Positions 44,001-55,942 of a stretch of DNA of 64,000 nucleotides are shown here, one piece after another. The number at the start of each line of letters is the position of its first letter. Positions within the stretch are counted from its first letter, which is position 1. The stretch covers positions 38,965,501 through 39,029,500 of the forward strand of contig NC_088915.1 of the NCBI RefSeq assembly GCF_963576675.1, given 5' to 3'. Under the pieces are notes generated by a model. It saw nothing but the letters and a program-made list of their open reading frames with translations, was not told the origin of the DNA and did no database searches. The DNA is from Euphorbia lathyris. Taxonomy: Eukaryota; Streptophyta; Magnoliopsida; Malpighiales; Euphorbiaceae. Position numbers and translations under genes: made by a program.

Positions 44001-44751
44001 GACGTATCTCCCATTTATCAGGAGTGACAAATGCTCAATCCAATGTTAACTATCCTGCAATTACTTCCTGTGATACCCAACGTCTGCCGTACACACCCCA
44101 GAGTCATCCCTGTTATGGATCGTGTTACAACAGGATCAAAGCATCATATTCCATAATCCAGAATCACTAATTAATATTCCTTTGAGTGTTAGGATTATTT
44201 ATACCTATTAATACCAATGAGATAAACAAGTGACAAGGATAAATCTACCCATCCTGTTATCTCAAGTCGGCCCCCCCAATCCTAATGAACCCTTTCATTG
44301 GATCCATGTAACTGTCCAGATATCTGCATATCTGAAGCTTATGAGATCAGCTCTTTGTCTCGACAGAAAACATTGTCACATGCAAGTCTTAACAGTGTTA
44401 TGTCAATCCCTATTCAAAACATATTACTTGACTTGGGGTGGTTTTAAGTTTATTAGTTTATTATAATGTTTTGTCTCACTTTATGCTTGTATGAACACTT
44501 TATAATCACTTTAAATAAACTTAGGGATTTCCTTTTATTTAGACTTATTTAGTTCTTTAAAAGTGGTTACCTTTGTACAGTTATGAAACCATATCTTATT
44601 GAAACAAATGACATAAAGAACAATTCATTTACAGTAGGTTTATATCCTGGAACAATTGTCTATAGGACACTAAACCCCAACATAAAGAACAATTCATTTA
44701 CAGCTGGTTTATATCCTAGAACAATTGACTATAGGACACTAAACTCCAATA
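41031..44751 (-). repeat. 3' LTR of B, split by a solo LTR
   Basis: TGAAGGAAAATAGG at 41031 to AACTCCAATA at 44751, with a terminal CA changed to TA. Without 42747-44687 it is about 1.78 kb. The short right remainder 44688-44751 repeats the end of the solo LTR and is followed by the polypurine tract (minus-strand AAGTGGGAGTA). Confidence 0.85.
42747..44682 (-). repeat. Solo LTR nested in the LTR of B, TSD TAAAG
   Basis: 1936 bp, TGAAGG...CCCCAACA on the plus strand, flanked by TAAAG at 42742-42746 and 44683-44687. It carries about 100 extra bases around 43380-43490 (with CTTTTCGGGGGTACC) compared with its relatives. The same family as its host LTR. Confidence 0.9.
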
Positions 44752-44765
44752 TACTCCCACTTGGA

Positions 44766-46417
44766 CTAAAGCCAATTGTTTCTACCACTTATCCCAGTAG
44801 AACTCAGATGACGATCATGTACTTTCTGGGTTAAGGGCTTTGTCAACGGATCTGCTACGTTGTCCTCTGTAGGCACTCTTTCTATTCTCACATCTCCTCT
44901 TGCAACAATCTGTCTTACAAGGTGGTATCGCTTAAGGTAATGCTTGGATGCATTTTGAGACCGTGGTTCCTTTGCTTATGCAACGGCTCCATTGTTATCA
45001 CAATACAAAGTAATGGGATTCAAAATGTCAGGCACCACACCAAGTTCAGTGATGAACTTCTTAATCCAAACCGCTTCCTTTGCTGCCTCCGCAGTTGCGA
45101 TGTACTCAGACTCGGTCGTAAAGAAAGCCACGCTTCCCTGCTTGGAACTCTTCCAACTGACCGTTCTCATCCGTGAGATGACTGACATCTGAAAATCCCT
45201 CTATTTTCAGTTCCCCTTCTCCGTACACTAGGAACATATCTTTAGTCCTTCTCAAGTACTTAAGAATGTTCTTGACAGCATTCCAGTGCTCATCACCTGG
45301 ATTTCCTTGATAGCGACTCGTTATGCTTAACGTGAATGCTACATCAGGCCTAGTGCAAAGCATAGCATACATAATCGAACCAATCGCACTGGGGTACAGA
45401 ACTACAGTCATGTGTTTCTTATCATTTCTGTTTTAGGACACTGATGATTATTTAACTTCATCCCATGTCTCATAGGTAAGTTACCTCTTTTCGATTCAAG
45501 CATGCTAAACCGCTTTAGCACCTTTTCAATGTATGTAGCTTGTGAAAGACCAAACAGTCTTCTTGATATATCTTTATAAATCTTTATCCCTAATATATAA
45601 GCTGCTTCACCTAGGTCTTTCATGGAGAAGTTACCTGATAACCATACTTTCACCGACTCTAGTAGAGATATGTCATTTCCCATCAGTAATATGTCATCCA
45701 CATATAGTATGAGAAATGCTACTGAGCTCCCACTAATTTTCTTCTAAATACAAGCTTCTTCGCAGTTTTGTTCGAAACCAAATTGTTTTATGGTTTCATC
45801 AAAACGTTTGTTCCAGCTCCTTGATGCTTACTTGAGTCCATAAATGGATCTCTGAATTTTGCAAACCTTGGTTGCATCCTTCAAAGTGAAACCTTCAGGT
45901 TGCATCATATATACATCCTCAAGCAGGTTTCCATTTAGGAAAGGTTTTTTCACATCCATTTACCAAATCTCATAATTGTAGTGAGCGGCAATAGCGAGCA
46001 TAATTATGATTGATTTGGACATGGCTACTAGAGAGAAAGTTTCGTCATAATCAACTCCTTGTTTCTGATGGTATCCTTTCGCTACTAACCTAGCTTTGTA
46101 GGTGCTAACCTTTCCATCCATATCTGTCTTCTTCTTGAAGATCCACCTGCACCCAATGGGTTTTATCCCTTCGGGTGGATCAACCAAAGTCCACACTTTG
46201 TTGGTATACATGGAATCCATTTCAGAATTTATGGCTTCAAGCCATGCTTTGGAATCTGGACTGGTGAGAGCCTCTTCGTAGTTCTCGGGTTCGTCGTCTA
46301 ACATGGGAACCTCTTCATCATATCCCACTAGAAAACCATATCTAACTGGGAGTTCACAAACTCTTTGTGATCTACGAGTAGGTAATGACACTTGAGTCTC
46401 ATCTAATGGGACTACCT
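44766..46417 (-). pseudogene. pol: Copia RT-RNase H of B
   Basis: Minus-strand pieces match the pol of element C: GCRWIFKKKTDMDGKV, YKARLVAKGYHQKQGVDYDETF, ILGIKIYKDISRRLFG, NEYATAEAAKEAVW-like RNase H end. Lesions: a TAA in place of Gln at the EIW-MDV site (about 45960), a 1-base loss near 45426, an approximately 47-base deletion near 45162 between CTGAC and CGTTCTC, plus stops near 45745 and 45831. Confidence 0.85.
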
Positions 46418-48254
46418 TGTTGGGGTTTAGTGTCCTATAGACAATTGTTCTAGGATATGAACTAAATATAAATGAAGTGTTCTTTATGTCATTTGTTTTA
46501 ATAAGATATGGTTTCATAACTATATAAAGGCAACATCTTTTAAGAACTAAATAAGTCTAATAAAAGGAAATCCCTAAGTTTGTTTAAAGTGATTATAAAG
46601 TGTTCATACAAGCATGAAGTGAGACGAAACTTTATAATAAACTAATAAACTTAAAACAACCCCAAGTCAAGTAATATGTTTAGAAATAGGATTGACATAT
46701 CACTGTTGAGACTTGCATGTAACAATTTCTTCTGTCGAGACAGAGAGCTGATCTCACAAGCTTCAGATATGCAGATATCTGGACAGTTGCATGGATCCGA
46801 TGAAAGGGAGTTCATTAGGATTGGGGGCCCGAATTGAGATAACAGGATGGGTAGATTCATCCTTGTCACCTGTTCATCTCATTGGTATTAATAGGTATAA
46901 GTAATCCTAAGACTCAAAGGAATGTTAATTAGTGATTCTGGATTATGGAATGTGATGCTTTGATCCTATTGTAACACGATCCATAACAGAGATGACTCTG
47001 GGGTGTGAACGGCAGACGTTGGGTATCACAGGAAGTAATTGCAGGATAGTTATACATTGGATTGAGCATTTGTCACTCCCGATAAATGGGAGATACGTCC
47101 AAGGATCGCTTGTGGAAGACTTGACTCTAAATCCTTGCAAGGTGATAGCTTAAGACTTGAAATACAAAATTCACTTAACCTATCTAATTGGAGTTAACAC
47201 GGCCTGTACAAGTAAAACGAACGTCTCGCTATATGTGACTTGACATTATCCATAGTCATAAGATTCAGTTCAAGGATGTAGTTGATAAAGGATCGAATTA
47301 TACTGTAACTAATACGGAAAGGTCAACGACAGAATCAACCTGTCTTCTTATAGCTCTGGGGGAATGTTTCTGATTTGCTAATCACATTTCGCGTACTCAT
47401 TCCGTTATGCAAAGATTAAATATAATTCTAAGAAAATTAATTTAATAGTTGCATACGGCTAGAAGCAATAAGAACCTAACGGGTCACACATGAGACTTGG
47501 AGCCCAAAAGAGAAACAGATGTTAATTAATTGATGGAAGCCCAACTGAGTCCACTAAGGCCCAGTACATAGGGGGGCGATTTTATGTATGTAAAATACAT
47601 AAATAATTAATTTGATTTTAACAATTCTAATTAGATTATGATTGTGAATTAAATTAATTAAAGGATAAATAAGTTAGGAGGTTTAATGAGATTAAATTGC
47701 TTCTATTATTATCCTATAAGGTTATTATTATTATCTTTATATTTAGATATAATTATAGATAATAACTAATAAGAATTTTATTCTGAATTAAATTCTTATT
47801 CAGTAACCTAATTCTATCTAACTAGGGTTTAGATACAATAGAGTATATATACCCCCCTTATATGAGAATTTCGGCCAAGCCCTAGTCTACCGAAGAGAGA
47901 GAATTTCGACCCCCTTGTTGAGGACGAGATCATTCACCGCTTCCTTCCGATTCGATCGAATTTCATCTCTTTCTCTTATTCCTTGATCTTGTGTTGATTA
48001 ATTAGAGAAAATCTATTCTTGATTGTTTTTTACACGGTTGAGTTCTAACTTAATTTTGAATTGTGTTTTTGTCTTGTGCTCGGGAACTCGGAGTAAGAGT
48101 TGTGGGCACTTCGATTGCAACAGTAGATAGAACTTCGAAAGGTATTTCCTTCTATCCCTCTTTATATGAAATAACGATTAACGAATCTTGGGTTAATGGA
48201 AAAAGGTTAAAATTTTTATATTTCTGCTGCCAAACGTTAGCCTATTTGCCTTTA
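46418..48254 (+). repeat. 5' LTR of C
   Basis: 1837 bp, TGTTGGGGTTTAGTGTCC to TTGCCTTTA. The end is TA, not CA, in both LTRs. Confidence 0.95.
47844..47851 (+). promoter_or_regulatory. TATA box of the C 5' LTR
   Basis: TATATATA in GAGTATATATACCCC, about 410 bases before the LTR end; the same site is present in the 3' LTR. Confidence 0.5.
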
Positions 48255-48255
48255 G

Positions 48256-48268
48256 TGGTATCAGAGCC
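48256..48268 (+). other. Primer-binding site of C (tRNA-iMet)
   Basis: TGGTATCAGAGCC, one base after the LTR. Confidence 0.95.
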
Positions 48269-48582
48269 TGTGTTAAATCCGTTATATCATATATGAAAAT
48301 TAAAAGGTTTTTCAATCAGATTGAATAAATATTTATAGTTAGGTTAATTAACGAAACTGTTTTGATTGATTAACTCTAAAGATAAATAAGTTTTAATTAA
48401 TTGTTAATTAAAATAGATTATGCATATATTCCTAATTATTTTGGTTGACAATCATTGTGACAAAATCTATTAGTTTTATAGTTAGATTGATAAAAGTTAG
48501 TTTTATTAATTCTAAAGATAAAACAGAAAATCTTTGAAAGGTTTTTCTATTTTCTGAAAATCGTTTTAAAACCATTTTAATA

Positions 48583-48585
<3 letters not shown>

Positions 48586-48628
<43 letters not shown>
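48586..48628. repeat. (AT)n microsatellite
   Basis: 43 bases of alternating A and T. Short minus-strand ORFs with Tyr-Ile repeats here are artefacts of this run. Confidence 0.95.
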
Positions 48629-48634
<6 letters not shown>

Positions 48635-48657
48635 ATGGAACAGTAGTCCAGGTTGCA

Positions 48658-48712
48658 CCGCGAGGCAGCAACCCGAACTACTGTTCACGGTTGCTGCCTC
48701 GCGGCAGCAACC
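48658..48712. repeat. Overlapping hairpins in the C leader
   Basis: 48658-48673 pairs perfectly with 48689-48704 (16 bases, CCGCGAGGCAGCAACC and its complement, 15-base loop). The right arm can instead pair with 48703-48712 in GGTTGCTGCC-TCGC-GGCAGCAACC. The two stems exclude each other, as in a switch. Confidence 0.85.
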
Positions 48713-50157
48713 GTTTTGCGACTGGACATCGCTACCGTAAGGCAGCGGCAGCCAGCCGCAGCGCTGCTGCCAAACGGCACCAGCGTGTTTAGGTCCTGGC
48801 CCCCTTTGCGGGCTCGACACGAGTAAAAGGCTATTTGTTTTAAAACCGTTTTAAAATAAAATAGTTTTAAATATATTTATATATATAAGTTTCAGAAATT
48901 AATAGTTTTCCGTTTTGATTATCGAATGAAAATTTATTTAAAAGTTTGGTTTTACCTATTTGTAAATCAAAAGTATTAAATGAATTAAAATCAAAATAAC
49001 CGGGATATGCATAAATAAGGTTTTGTATAGTTGTATTAATCTAATATGTAATTGATACATTTAATTAGATTTAATATAGAAGATACGAAACTGATAGAAT
49101 TAAAATTGGATGAAAGTTGATTTGATAAGTTAATGCGATTAACCTAAATATTACATAAATATTTTATGTAATCAACCAATTAAATTTATTTAATTTAGTC
49201 TATGTATGTTTGGAGTTATGGACATATTTGGACCCTCTATTTAGTCTTTTGGTATTTTTGAAATAGGGTCTGCTAGTCCTGCCTATCTACTATCTATTGT
49301 AATTTCTCCTCTCATCTAATTCCCTTCAAGTTAATTGAAGTTTTCTTTAGTAGTATAGAAATTAATATGTAATTTCAAGGCGCCATGGAGAAGATGGAGG
49401 ACCTAAAGAGAAATATGTAATAGTTAGTATTTCCCTAGGTTGCCCTTTTATTCCGTTTATGGCTCAACGGAATAATGTAGATAATATGTCCATAACACCA
49501 ATGTATGTGTCTGATGTATGCTAAAGCAAACCAAGACTAGGTTAGATTATGAGACTTAAAATAAAAATCCCTCACTAATTAAAAGTTAAGTAAATAAGCA
49601 AGTTATTAAAATCGGTTGCCCCTCCTTAATATTATAATTCAGCCGGTAGTACTGCGAGCCTTTGGGTTGTTGAGTAAACTCAAGCTCGGGGGTCTTATGG
49701 TAACACCTGAATTATCGAAAAATCGTTTTTCATGAATATGGGGTAATACTTAAATTAGATTATGGTAATTGGATGGGTAAACTCATGTTATCATAAACTA
49801 ATGGGCAATATGGTTAGGATTAATATGAATAGCATATTAGTTACTAATGTGGTTAGTAACCCAATAACCTAGGAATCACATTATTGATGTGATTGATTGC
49901 ATGAATCTACCTAATAAATGAGACTAGCTTGTTGAGTAAACTCAAGGTGAAATCTCAAGAGTTAGGATCCTAGCTCACTAAAGGATTTGTGAAATTCTTC
50001 GAATTAATATGGAGGGCTATTAATTTGGTAAAATAGTGGGAGCAATTTAAAATGAATTAAAAGACCTATAATTTTAGATTGATGTACTTTAAGGCAAATG
50101 AATAACATACGTTTACTCTTTCTCACTCTCAGGTTAAATTAAAACACTCCTAAAATC

Positions 50158-51612
50158 ATGACTAAAACCAATCTGCAAAATATACTTACCGATAACAAGT
50201 TGAACGGTTCAAACTTCACTGACTGGTATCGCAACCTCAAAATCGTTTTGAAGTTCGATAAGATAGGGTATGTACTTGATACACCGATATCCCCTACCCC
50301 GGCTTGTGATGCTCCCATCGAAGAGATCAATGCTTACCTGAAGCATAAGGCTGATGACGATCACGAGGGATGCATCATGCTTGCATCAATGACACCGGAA
50401 TTGAAAAGGCAACATGAGGAAATGGATGCCTATTCCATGGTCGCGCACCTGAAAGAGTTGTTTGGGAATCAAACTCGGTGCGAATGCTACAAGATAACAA
50501 AGCAGTTGTATAGATGCAAGATGCAGGAGGGCACATTTGTAATGACACATTGTGTCAAGATGATTGGTCTTATTACCATGTTTTCTAGTATTGGAGATGC
50601 GATGGATCATGAACTAAGTGTAGACTTACTTCTTCAATCCCTCCCCGAGAGTTATTCACAGTTCATCATGAACTACCAGGTGAATGGCTTGCAAACCTCT
50701 TTTGAAGAGCTTGCAAATATGCTCGAGACAGTCGAGCATAATATGAAAGAAAACGAGGGAATACCGGCCCTTGCTATTGAAGGATCAAAGAAGAGGAAAG
50801 GGAACTCTCCCAATCCTAACTACCCTAAGAAGGGCAAGGGGGCCATGCTCACCGAAACAAAGGGAAAGGAAGTGAAGAAGCCCAAAGGAGAGTGCCACTT
50901 TTGTGGTGAAGATGGCCATTGGAAAAGAAACTGTTTGGTGTACCTAGCTACCCTCAAGAAGGGAAAAGTCGGGACATCAACATCTGGTATGTTTTATATT
51001 GAAATAAATACAATTTCACTTTCTGAATCATGGGTATTAGATACCGGATGTGGATCTCATATTTGTATGAACATTCAGGGACTCAGACGGACTAAGGAAT
51101 TGAAGAAAGGAAGCATAAACTTGCGAGTGGGAAATGGAGCAAGAGTTGCCGCCCTCGCTGTTGGAGATTATGCTTTGAGTTTGCCCTCTGGGCTTGTAAT
51201 AGAATTAGGGAACTGTTTGTATGTTCCAGAAATGTCCAGAAACATTATTTCTATTAGCCGTCTTGTTGACGACGGTTTTCATATTTCAATAAAAGACAAA
51301 CATTGCGATTTTTATAGAGATGGGATTTTCTATTTTTCAGGAATATCACAAAATGGGATTTATGTGCTAGATGATAAAATTTTTGTATTCACGATTGATA
51401 CCAAAAGACATAAGCTAGATAATTCGACTTACTTGTGGCATTGTCGTTTAGGCCATATAAACAAAAGACGCATGCTTAAGCTACATCAAGATGAGTTTAT
51501 AGATTCAATTGATTCTGAATCATTGGAAACATGCGAAGCATGTTTAAAAGGTAAAACGACAAAGACACCCTTTAGCAATAAAGGTGAGCGTGTATCAGAC
51601 ACTCTAGATTAA
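50158..51612 (+). CDS. gag: Copia Gag, protease and pre-integrase region of C
   Basis: 484 codons from ATG 50158. Gag core: LNGSNFTDWYRNLKIVL near residue 15, LKELFGNQTRCECYKITKQL near 98, LPESYSQFIMNY near 165. Zinc knuckle CHFCGEDGHWKRNC near 245. Protease active site SWVLDTGCGSHIC near 298. Pre-integrase zinc region: YLWHCRLGHINKRRM near 425 and CEACLKGKTTK near 462. The frame ends at TAA (51610-51612) after RVSDTLD. One base is missing there: the integrase reading continues without a gap one phase over, so this was once one Gag-Pol frame. Confidence 0.9.
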   Translation: MTKTNLQNILTDNKLNGSNFTDWYRNLKIVLKFDKIGYVLDTPISPTPACDAPIEEINAYLKHKADDDHEGCIMLASMTPELKRQHEEMDAYSMVAHLKELFGNQTRCECYKITKQLYRCKMQEGTFVMTHCVKMIGLITMFSSIGDAMDHELSVDLLLQSLPESYSQFIMNYQVNGLQTSFEELANMLETVEHNMKENEGIPALAIEGSKKRKGNSPNPNYPKKGKGAMLTETKGKEVKKPKGECHFCGEDGHWKRNCLVYLATLKKGKVGTSTSGMFYIEINTISLSESWVLDTGCGSHICMNIQGLRRTKELKKGSINLRVGNGARVAALAVGDYALSLPSGLVIELGNCLYVPEMSRNIISISRLVDDGFHISIKDKHCDFYRDGIFYFSGISQNGIYVLDDKIFVFTIDTKRHKLDNSTYLWHCRLGHINKRRMLKLHQDEFIDSIDSESLETCEACLKGKTTKTPFSNKGERVSDTLD

Positions 51613-54084
51613 TACATTCAGATGTATGCGGTCCTATATCAGTCCAAGCAAGAGGAGGATTCAGATACTTCTTAAGCTTCATAGATGACCATACCAGATA
51701 TGGTTATGTTTACTTGATGAAGCACAAGTCCGAAGCTTTTGAGAAATTCAAATGCTTCAAGAATGAAGTAGAAAATCAATTAGGAAAGAAAATAAAGATA
51801 CTTCAATCCGATCGAGGTGGTGAATATCTTTCAGATGATTTTCTGAATTATCTAACTGAATGTGGGATATGCTCACAATGGACACCTCCCTATACACCAC
51901 AACACAATGTTGTATCCGAAAGGAGGAACCGTACCTTACTAGATATGGTGCGATCTATGATGAGCATTGCATTACTTCCAAAGACATTCTAGGGCTATGC
52001 CTTAGAAACTGCCCTCTTCACCCTAAATCGAGTACCAACTAAATCCGCTAGTTCCACACCATATGAATTGTTCGTTGGTAGGAAACCCACATTTTTATTC
52101 ATGAGAGTATGGGGTTGTTCAGCATTTGTCAAACGCGTAGCGTCAGACAAACTAGATTCTAAATCCGATAAATGTTTCTTCATTGGATACCCTAAGGAAA
52201 CTATAGGGTATTACTTCTATCATCCAGATGATCAGAAAGTAATAGTATCCAAGCACGCAACCTTCTTGGAGAAAGAGTTTCTCGAAGAAACAGAAAAGGG
52301 AGGCATGATTGAACTTGATGAAGTTCAAGAAGAAGAAACACCGACTGAAACAATAGAGGCGGTTGAGGAACCCGAAGCAGTCCCATTGGATGAGACTCAA
52401 GTGCCACCTACTTGTAGATCACAAAGAGTTCGTGAACTCCCAGTTAGATATGGTTTTCTAGTGGGAGATGATGATGAGGTTCCCGTGTTAGACGACGAAC
52501 CCGAAAACTACGAAGAGGCTCTTACCAGTCCAGATTCTAAAGCATGGCTCGAGGCCATGGATTCTGAAATGGATTCCATGTATACCAACCAGGTGTGGAC
52601 TTTGGTTGATCCACCCGAAGGGATAAAACCCATTGGGTGCAGGTGGATCTTCAAGAAGAAGATTGGCATGGATGGAAAGGTTAGCACCTACAAAGCTAGG
52701 TTAGTAGCGAAAGGATATCATCAGAAACAAGGAATTGATTATGACGAAACTTTCTCTCCTGTGGCTATGTCCAAATCAATCAGAATAATGCTCGCTATTG
52801 CCGCTCACTACGATTACGAGATTTGGCAAATGGATGTGAAAACAGCTTTCCTAAACGGAAACCTGCTTGAGGATGTATATATGATTCAGCCTAAAGGTTT
52901 CATATCAAAGGATGCAAAGAAAGTTTGCAAAGAAAGTTTGCAAACTACAGAGATCCATTTATGGACTCAAGCAAGCATCGAGAAGCTGGAACAAGCGTTT
53001 TGACGAAACCATAAAACAATTTGGTTTCGAACAAAATTGCGAAGAAGCTTGCATTTACAAGAAAGAAAGTGGGAGCTCAATTGCATTTCTAATATTATAT
53101 GTCGACGATATATTATTGATGGGAAATGATATAGCTCTACTACAGTCGGTGAAAGTATGGTTATCAGGTAACTTCTCCATGAAAGACCTTAGTGAAGCAG
53201 CTTATATACTTGGTATAAAGATTTACAGAGATAGATCAAGAAGACTGCTTGGTCTTTCACAGGCTACATACATTGAAAAGGTGCTAAAGCGGTTTAGCAT
53301 GCTTGAATCGAAACGAGGTAACTTACCCATGGTACATGGAGTAAAGTTAAGCAATCATCAATGTCCTAAAACCGAAGATGATAAGAAACGCATGGCTGTA
53401 ATCCCGTACACCAGCGCAATCGGTTCGATTATGTATGCTATGCTTTGCACTAGACCTGACGTAGCATTCACGTTAAGTATAACGAGTCGTTATCAAGGTA
53501 ATCCGGGAGACGAGCATTGGAATGCCGTCAAGAACATACTTAAGTACTTGAGAAGGACTAAAGACATGTTCCTAGTGTATGGAGAATGGGATCTGAAAAT
53601 AGAAGGATTTTCAGATGTCAGTCATCTCATAGATGAGAACGATTTTAGATCCCAATCAGGATACCTGTTTATTTTGAATGGGGGCGCGGTCAGTTGGAAG
53701 AGTTCCAAGCAGGGAAGCGTAGCTTTCTCTACGACCGAGTCAGAGTACATCGCTGCTGCGGAAGCAGCAAAGGAAGCGGTTTGGATTAAGAAGTTCATTA
53801 CAGAACTTGGTGTGGTGCCTGACATTGTAAATCCCATTACTCTGTACTGTGATAACAATGGAGCCATTGCACAAGCAAAGGAACCACGGTCTCATAATGC
53901 ATCCAAGCATTACCTAAAGCGATACCACATTGTAAGAGAGATTGTGGCAAGAGGAGATGTGAGAATAGAAAGAGTACCTACTGAGGACAACATTGCAGAT
54001 CCGTTGACAAAGCCCTTAGCCCAGAAAGTACATGATCGTCATCTAAGTTCTACAAGGATAAGTTGTAGAAACAATTGGCTTTAG
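51612..54084 (+). pseudogene. pol: Copia integrase, RT, RNase H of C, with lesions
   Basis: Phase 0 from 51612: IHSDVCGPISVQARGG, FIDDHTRYGYVYLM, QSDRGGEYLSDDF and VSERRNRTLLDM (integrase D, D, E). A TAG at 51990-51992 sits at a Trp position. It is then open: GCRWIFKKKI, QMDVKTAFLNG (RT motif A). At 52914-52939 a 13-base unit, GCAAAGAAAGTTT, is doubled and shifts the phase. The correct reading resumes in phase 1 with RSIYGLKQASRSWN, LILYVDDILLMGND (both catalytic Asp present) and RNase H (SDVSHLIDEN, TTESEYIAAAEAAKEAVW, CDNNGAIAQ) to the stop at 54084. All domains are present, but not in one frame. Confidence 0.9.
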
Positions 54085-54087
54085 TCC

Positions 54088-54098
54088 AAGTGGGAGTA
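54088..54098 (+). other. Polypurine tract of C
   Basis: AAGTGGGAGTA directly before the 3' LTR. Confidence 0.9.
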
Positions 54099-55937
54099 TG
54101 TTAGGGTTTAGTGTCCTATAGACAATTGTTATAGGATATGAACTTAATATAAATGAAGTGTTCTTTATGTCATTTATTTTAATAAGATATGGTTTCATAA
54201 CTATATAAAGGCAACCTCTTTTAAGAACTAAATAAGTCTAATAAAAGGAAATCCCTAAGTTTGTTTAAAGTTATTATAAAGTGTTCATACAAGCTTGAAG
54301 TGAGACGAAACTTTATAATAAACTAATAAACTTAAAACCACCCCAAGTCAAGTAATATGTTTAGAAATAGGATTGAAATATCACTGCTGAGACTTGCATG
54401 TAACAATGTCTTCTGTCCAGACAGAGAGCTGATCTCACAAGCTTTAGATATGCAGATATCTGGACAGTTGCATGGATCCGATGAAAGGGAAATCATTAGG
54501 ATTGGGGGCCCGACTTGAGATAACGGGATGGGTAGATTCATCCTTGTCACCTGTTCATCTCATTGGTATTAATAGGTATAAGTAATCCTAAGACTCAAAG
54601 GAATATTAATTAGTGATTCTGGATTATGGAATGTGATGCTTTGATCCAGTTGTAACACGATCCATAACAAAGATGACTCTGGGGTGTGAACGTCAGATGT
54701 TGGGTATCACAGGAAGTAATTGCAGGATAGTTATACATTGGATTGAGCATTTGTCACTCCCGATAAATGGGAGATACGTCCAAGGATCGCTTGTGGAAGA
54801 CTTGACTCTAAATCCTTACAAGGTGATAGCTTAAGACTTGAAATACAGATTTCACTTAAGCTATCTAATTGGAGTTAACTCGGCCTGTACAAGTAAAATG
54901 AACATCTCGCTATATGTGACTTGACATTATCCATAGTCATAAGATTCAGTTCAAGGATGTAGTTGATAAAGGATCGAATTATACTGTAACTAATACGGAA
55001 AGGTCAACGACAGAATCAACCTGTCTTCTTATAGCTTTGGGGGAATGTTTCGGATTTGCTAATCACATTTCGCGTGCTCATTCCGTTATGCAAAGATTAA
55101 ATATAATTCTGAAAAAATTAATTTAATAGTTGCATACGGCTAGAAGCAATAAGAACCTAATGGGTCACACATAAGACTTGGAGCCCGAAAGAGAAACAAA
55201 TGTTAATTAATTGATGGAAGCCCAACTGAGTCCACTAAGGCCCAGTACATAGGGGGGCGATTTTATGTATGTAAAATACATAAATAATTAATTTGATTTT
55301 AACAATTCTAATTAGATTATGATTGTGAATTAAATTAATTAAAGGATAAATAAGTTAGGAGGTTTAATGAGATTAAATTGCTTCTATTATTATTATCCTA
55401 TAAGGTTATTATTATTATCTTTATATTTAGATATAATTATAGATAATAACTAATAAGAATTTTATTCCGAATTAAATTCTTATTCAGTAACCTAATTCTA
55501 TCTAACTAGGGTTTAGATACAAGAGAGTATATATACCCCCTTATATGAGAATTTTGGCCAAGCCCTAGTCTACCGAAGAGAGAGAATTTCGACCCCCTTG
55601 TTGAGGACAAGATCATTCACCGCTTCCTTCCGATTCGATCGAATTTCATCTCTTTCTCTTATTCCTTGATCTTGTGTTGATTAATTAGAGACAATCTATT
55701 CTTGATTGTTTTTTACACGGTTGAGTTCTTACTTAATTTTGAATTGTGTTTTTGTCTTGTGCTCGGGAACTCGGAGTAAGAGTTGTGGGCACTTCGATTG
55801 CAACGGTAGATAGAACTTCGAAAGGTATTTCCTTCTATCACTCTTTATATGAAATAACGATTAACGGATATTGGGTTAATGGAAAAAGGTTAAATTTTTT
55901 ATATTTCCGCTGCCAAACGTTAGCCTATTTGCCTTTA
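54099..55937 (+). repeat. 3' LTR of C
   Basis: 1839 bp, TGTTAGGGTTTAGTGTCC to TTGCCTTTA. It differs from the 5' LTR by scattered substitutions and a 3-base TTA-type length change near 55390. Confidence 0.95.
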
Positions 55938-55942
55938 TACCT

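Larger units (their letters stand above)
48269..50157 (+). other. Long 5' leader of C
   Basis: 1.9 kb without a real ORF between primer site and gag ATG. It contains an AT microsatellite (48586-48628) and a GC-rich structured block (48650-48800). Leaders of this place usually hold dimerisation and packaging signals; that is inference here. Confidence 0.6.
46418..55937 (+). mobile_element. Complete Copia retrotransposon C (Tork-type), TSD TACCT
   Basis: 9.5 kb: LTR 46418-48254, primer site, 1.9 kb leader, gag-protease, integrase-RT-RNase H, polypurine tract, LTR 54099-55937. The target duplication TACCT lies at 46413-46417 and 55938-55942. It is inserted in the pol of the older minus-strand copy B, whose sequence resumes on both sides. 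The LTRs are very similar, so the insertion is fairly recent, but pol has three lesions. Confidence 0.95.

Noticed and set aside
15713..48268. Possible tRNA genes at the tRNA-like matches
   Set aside because: These are 12-18 base primer-binding sites next to LTRs, without the rest of a tRNA.
48432..48820. Minus-strand ORFs with long Tyr-Ile repeats
   Set aside because: They are translations of the (AT) microsatellite at 48586-48628 and have no other support.
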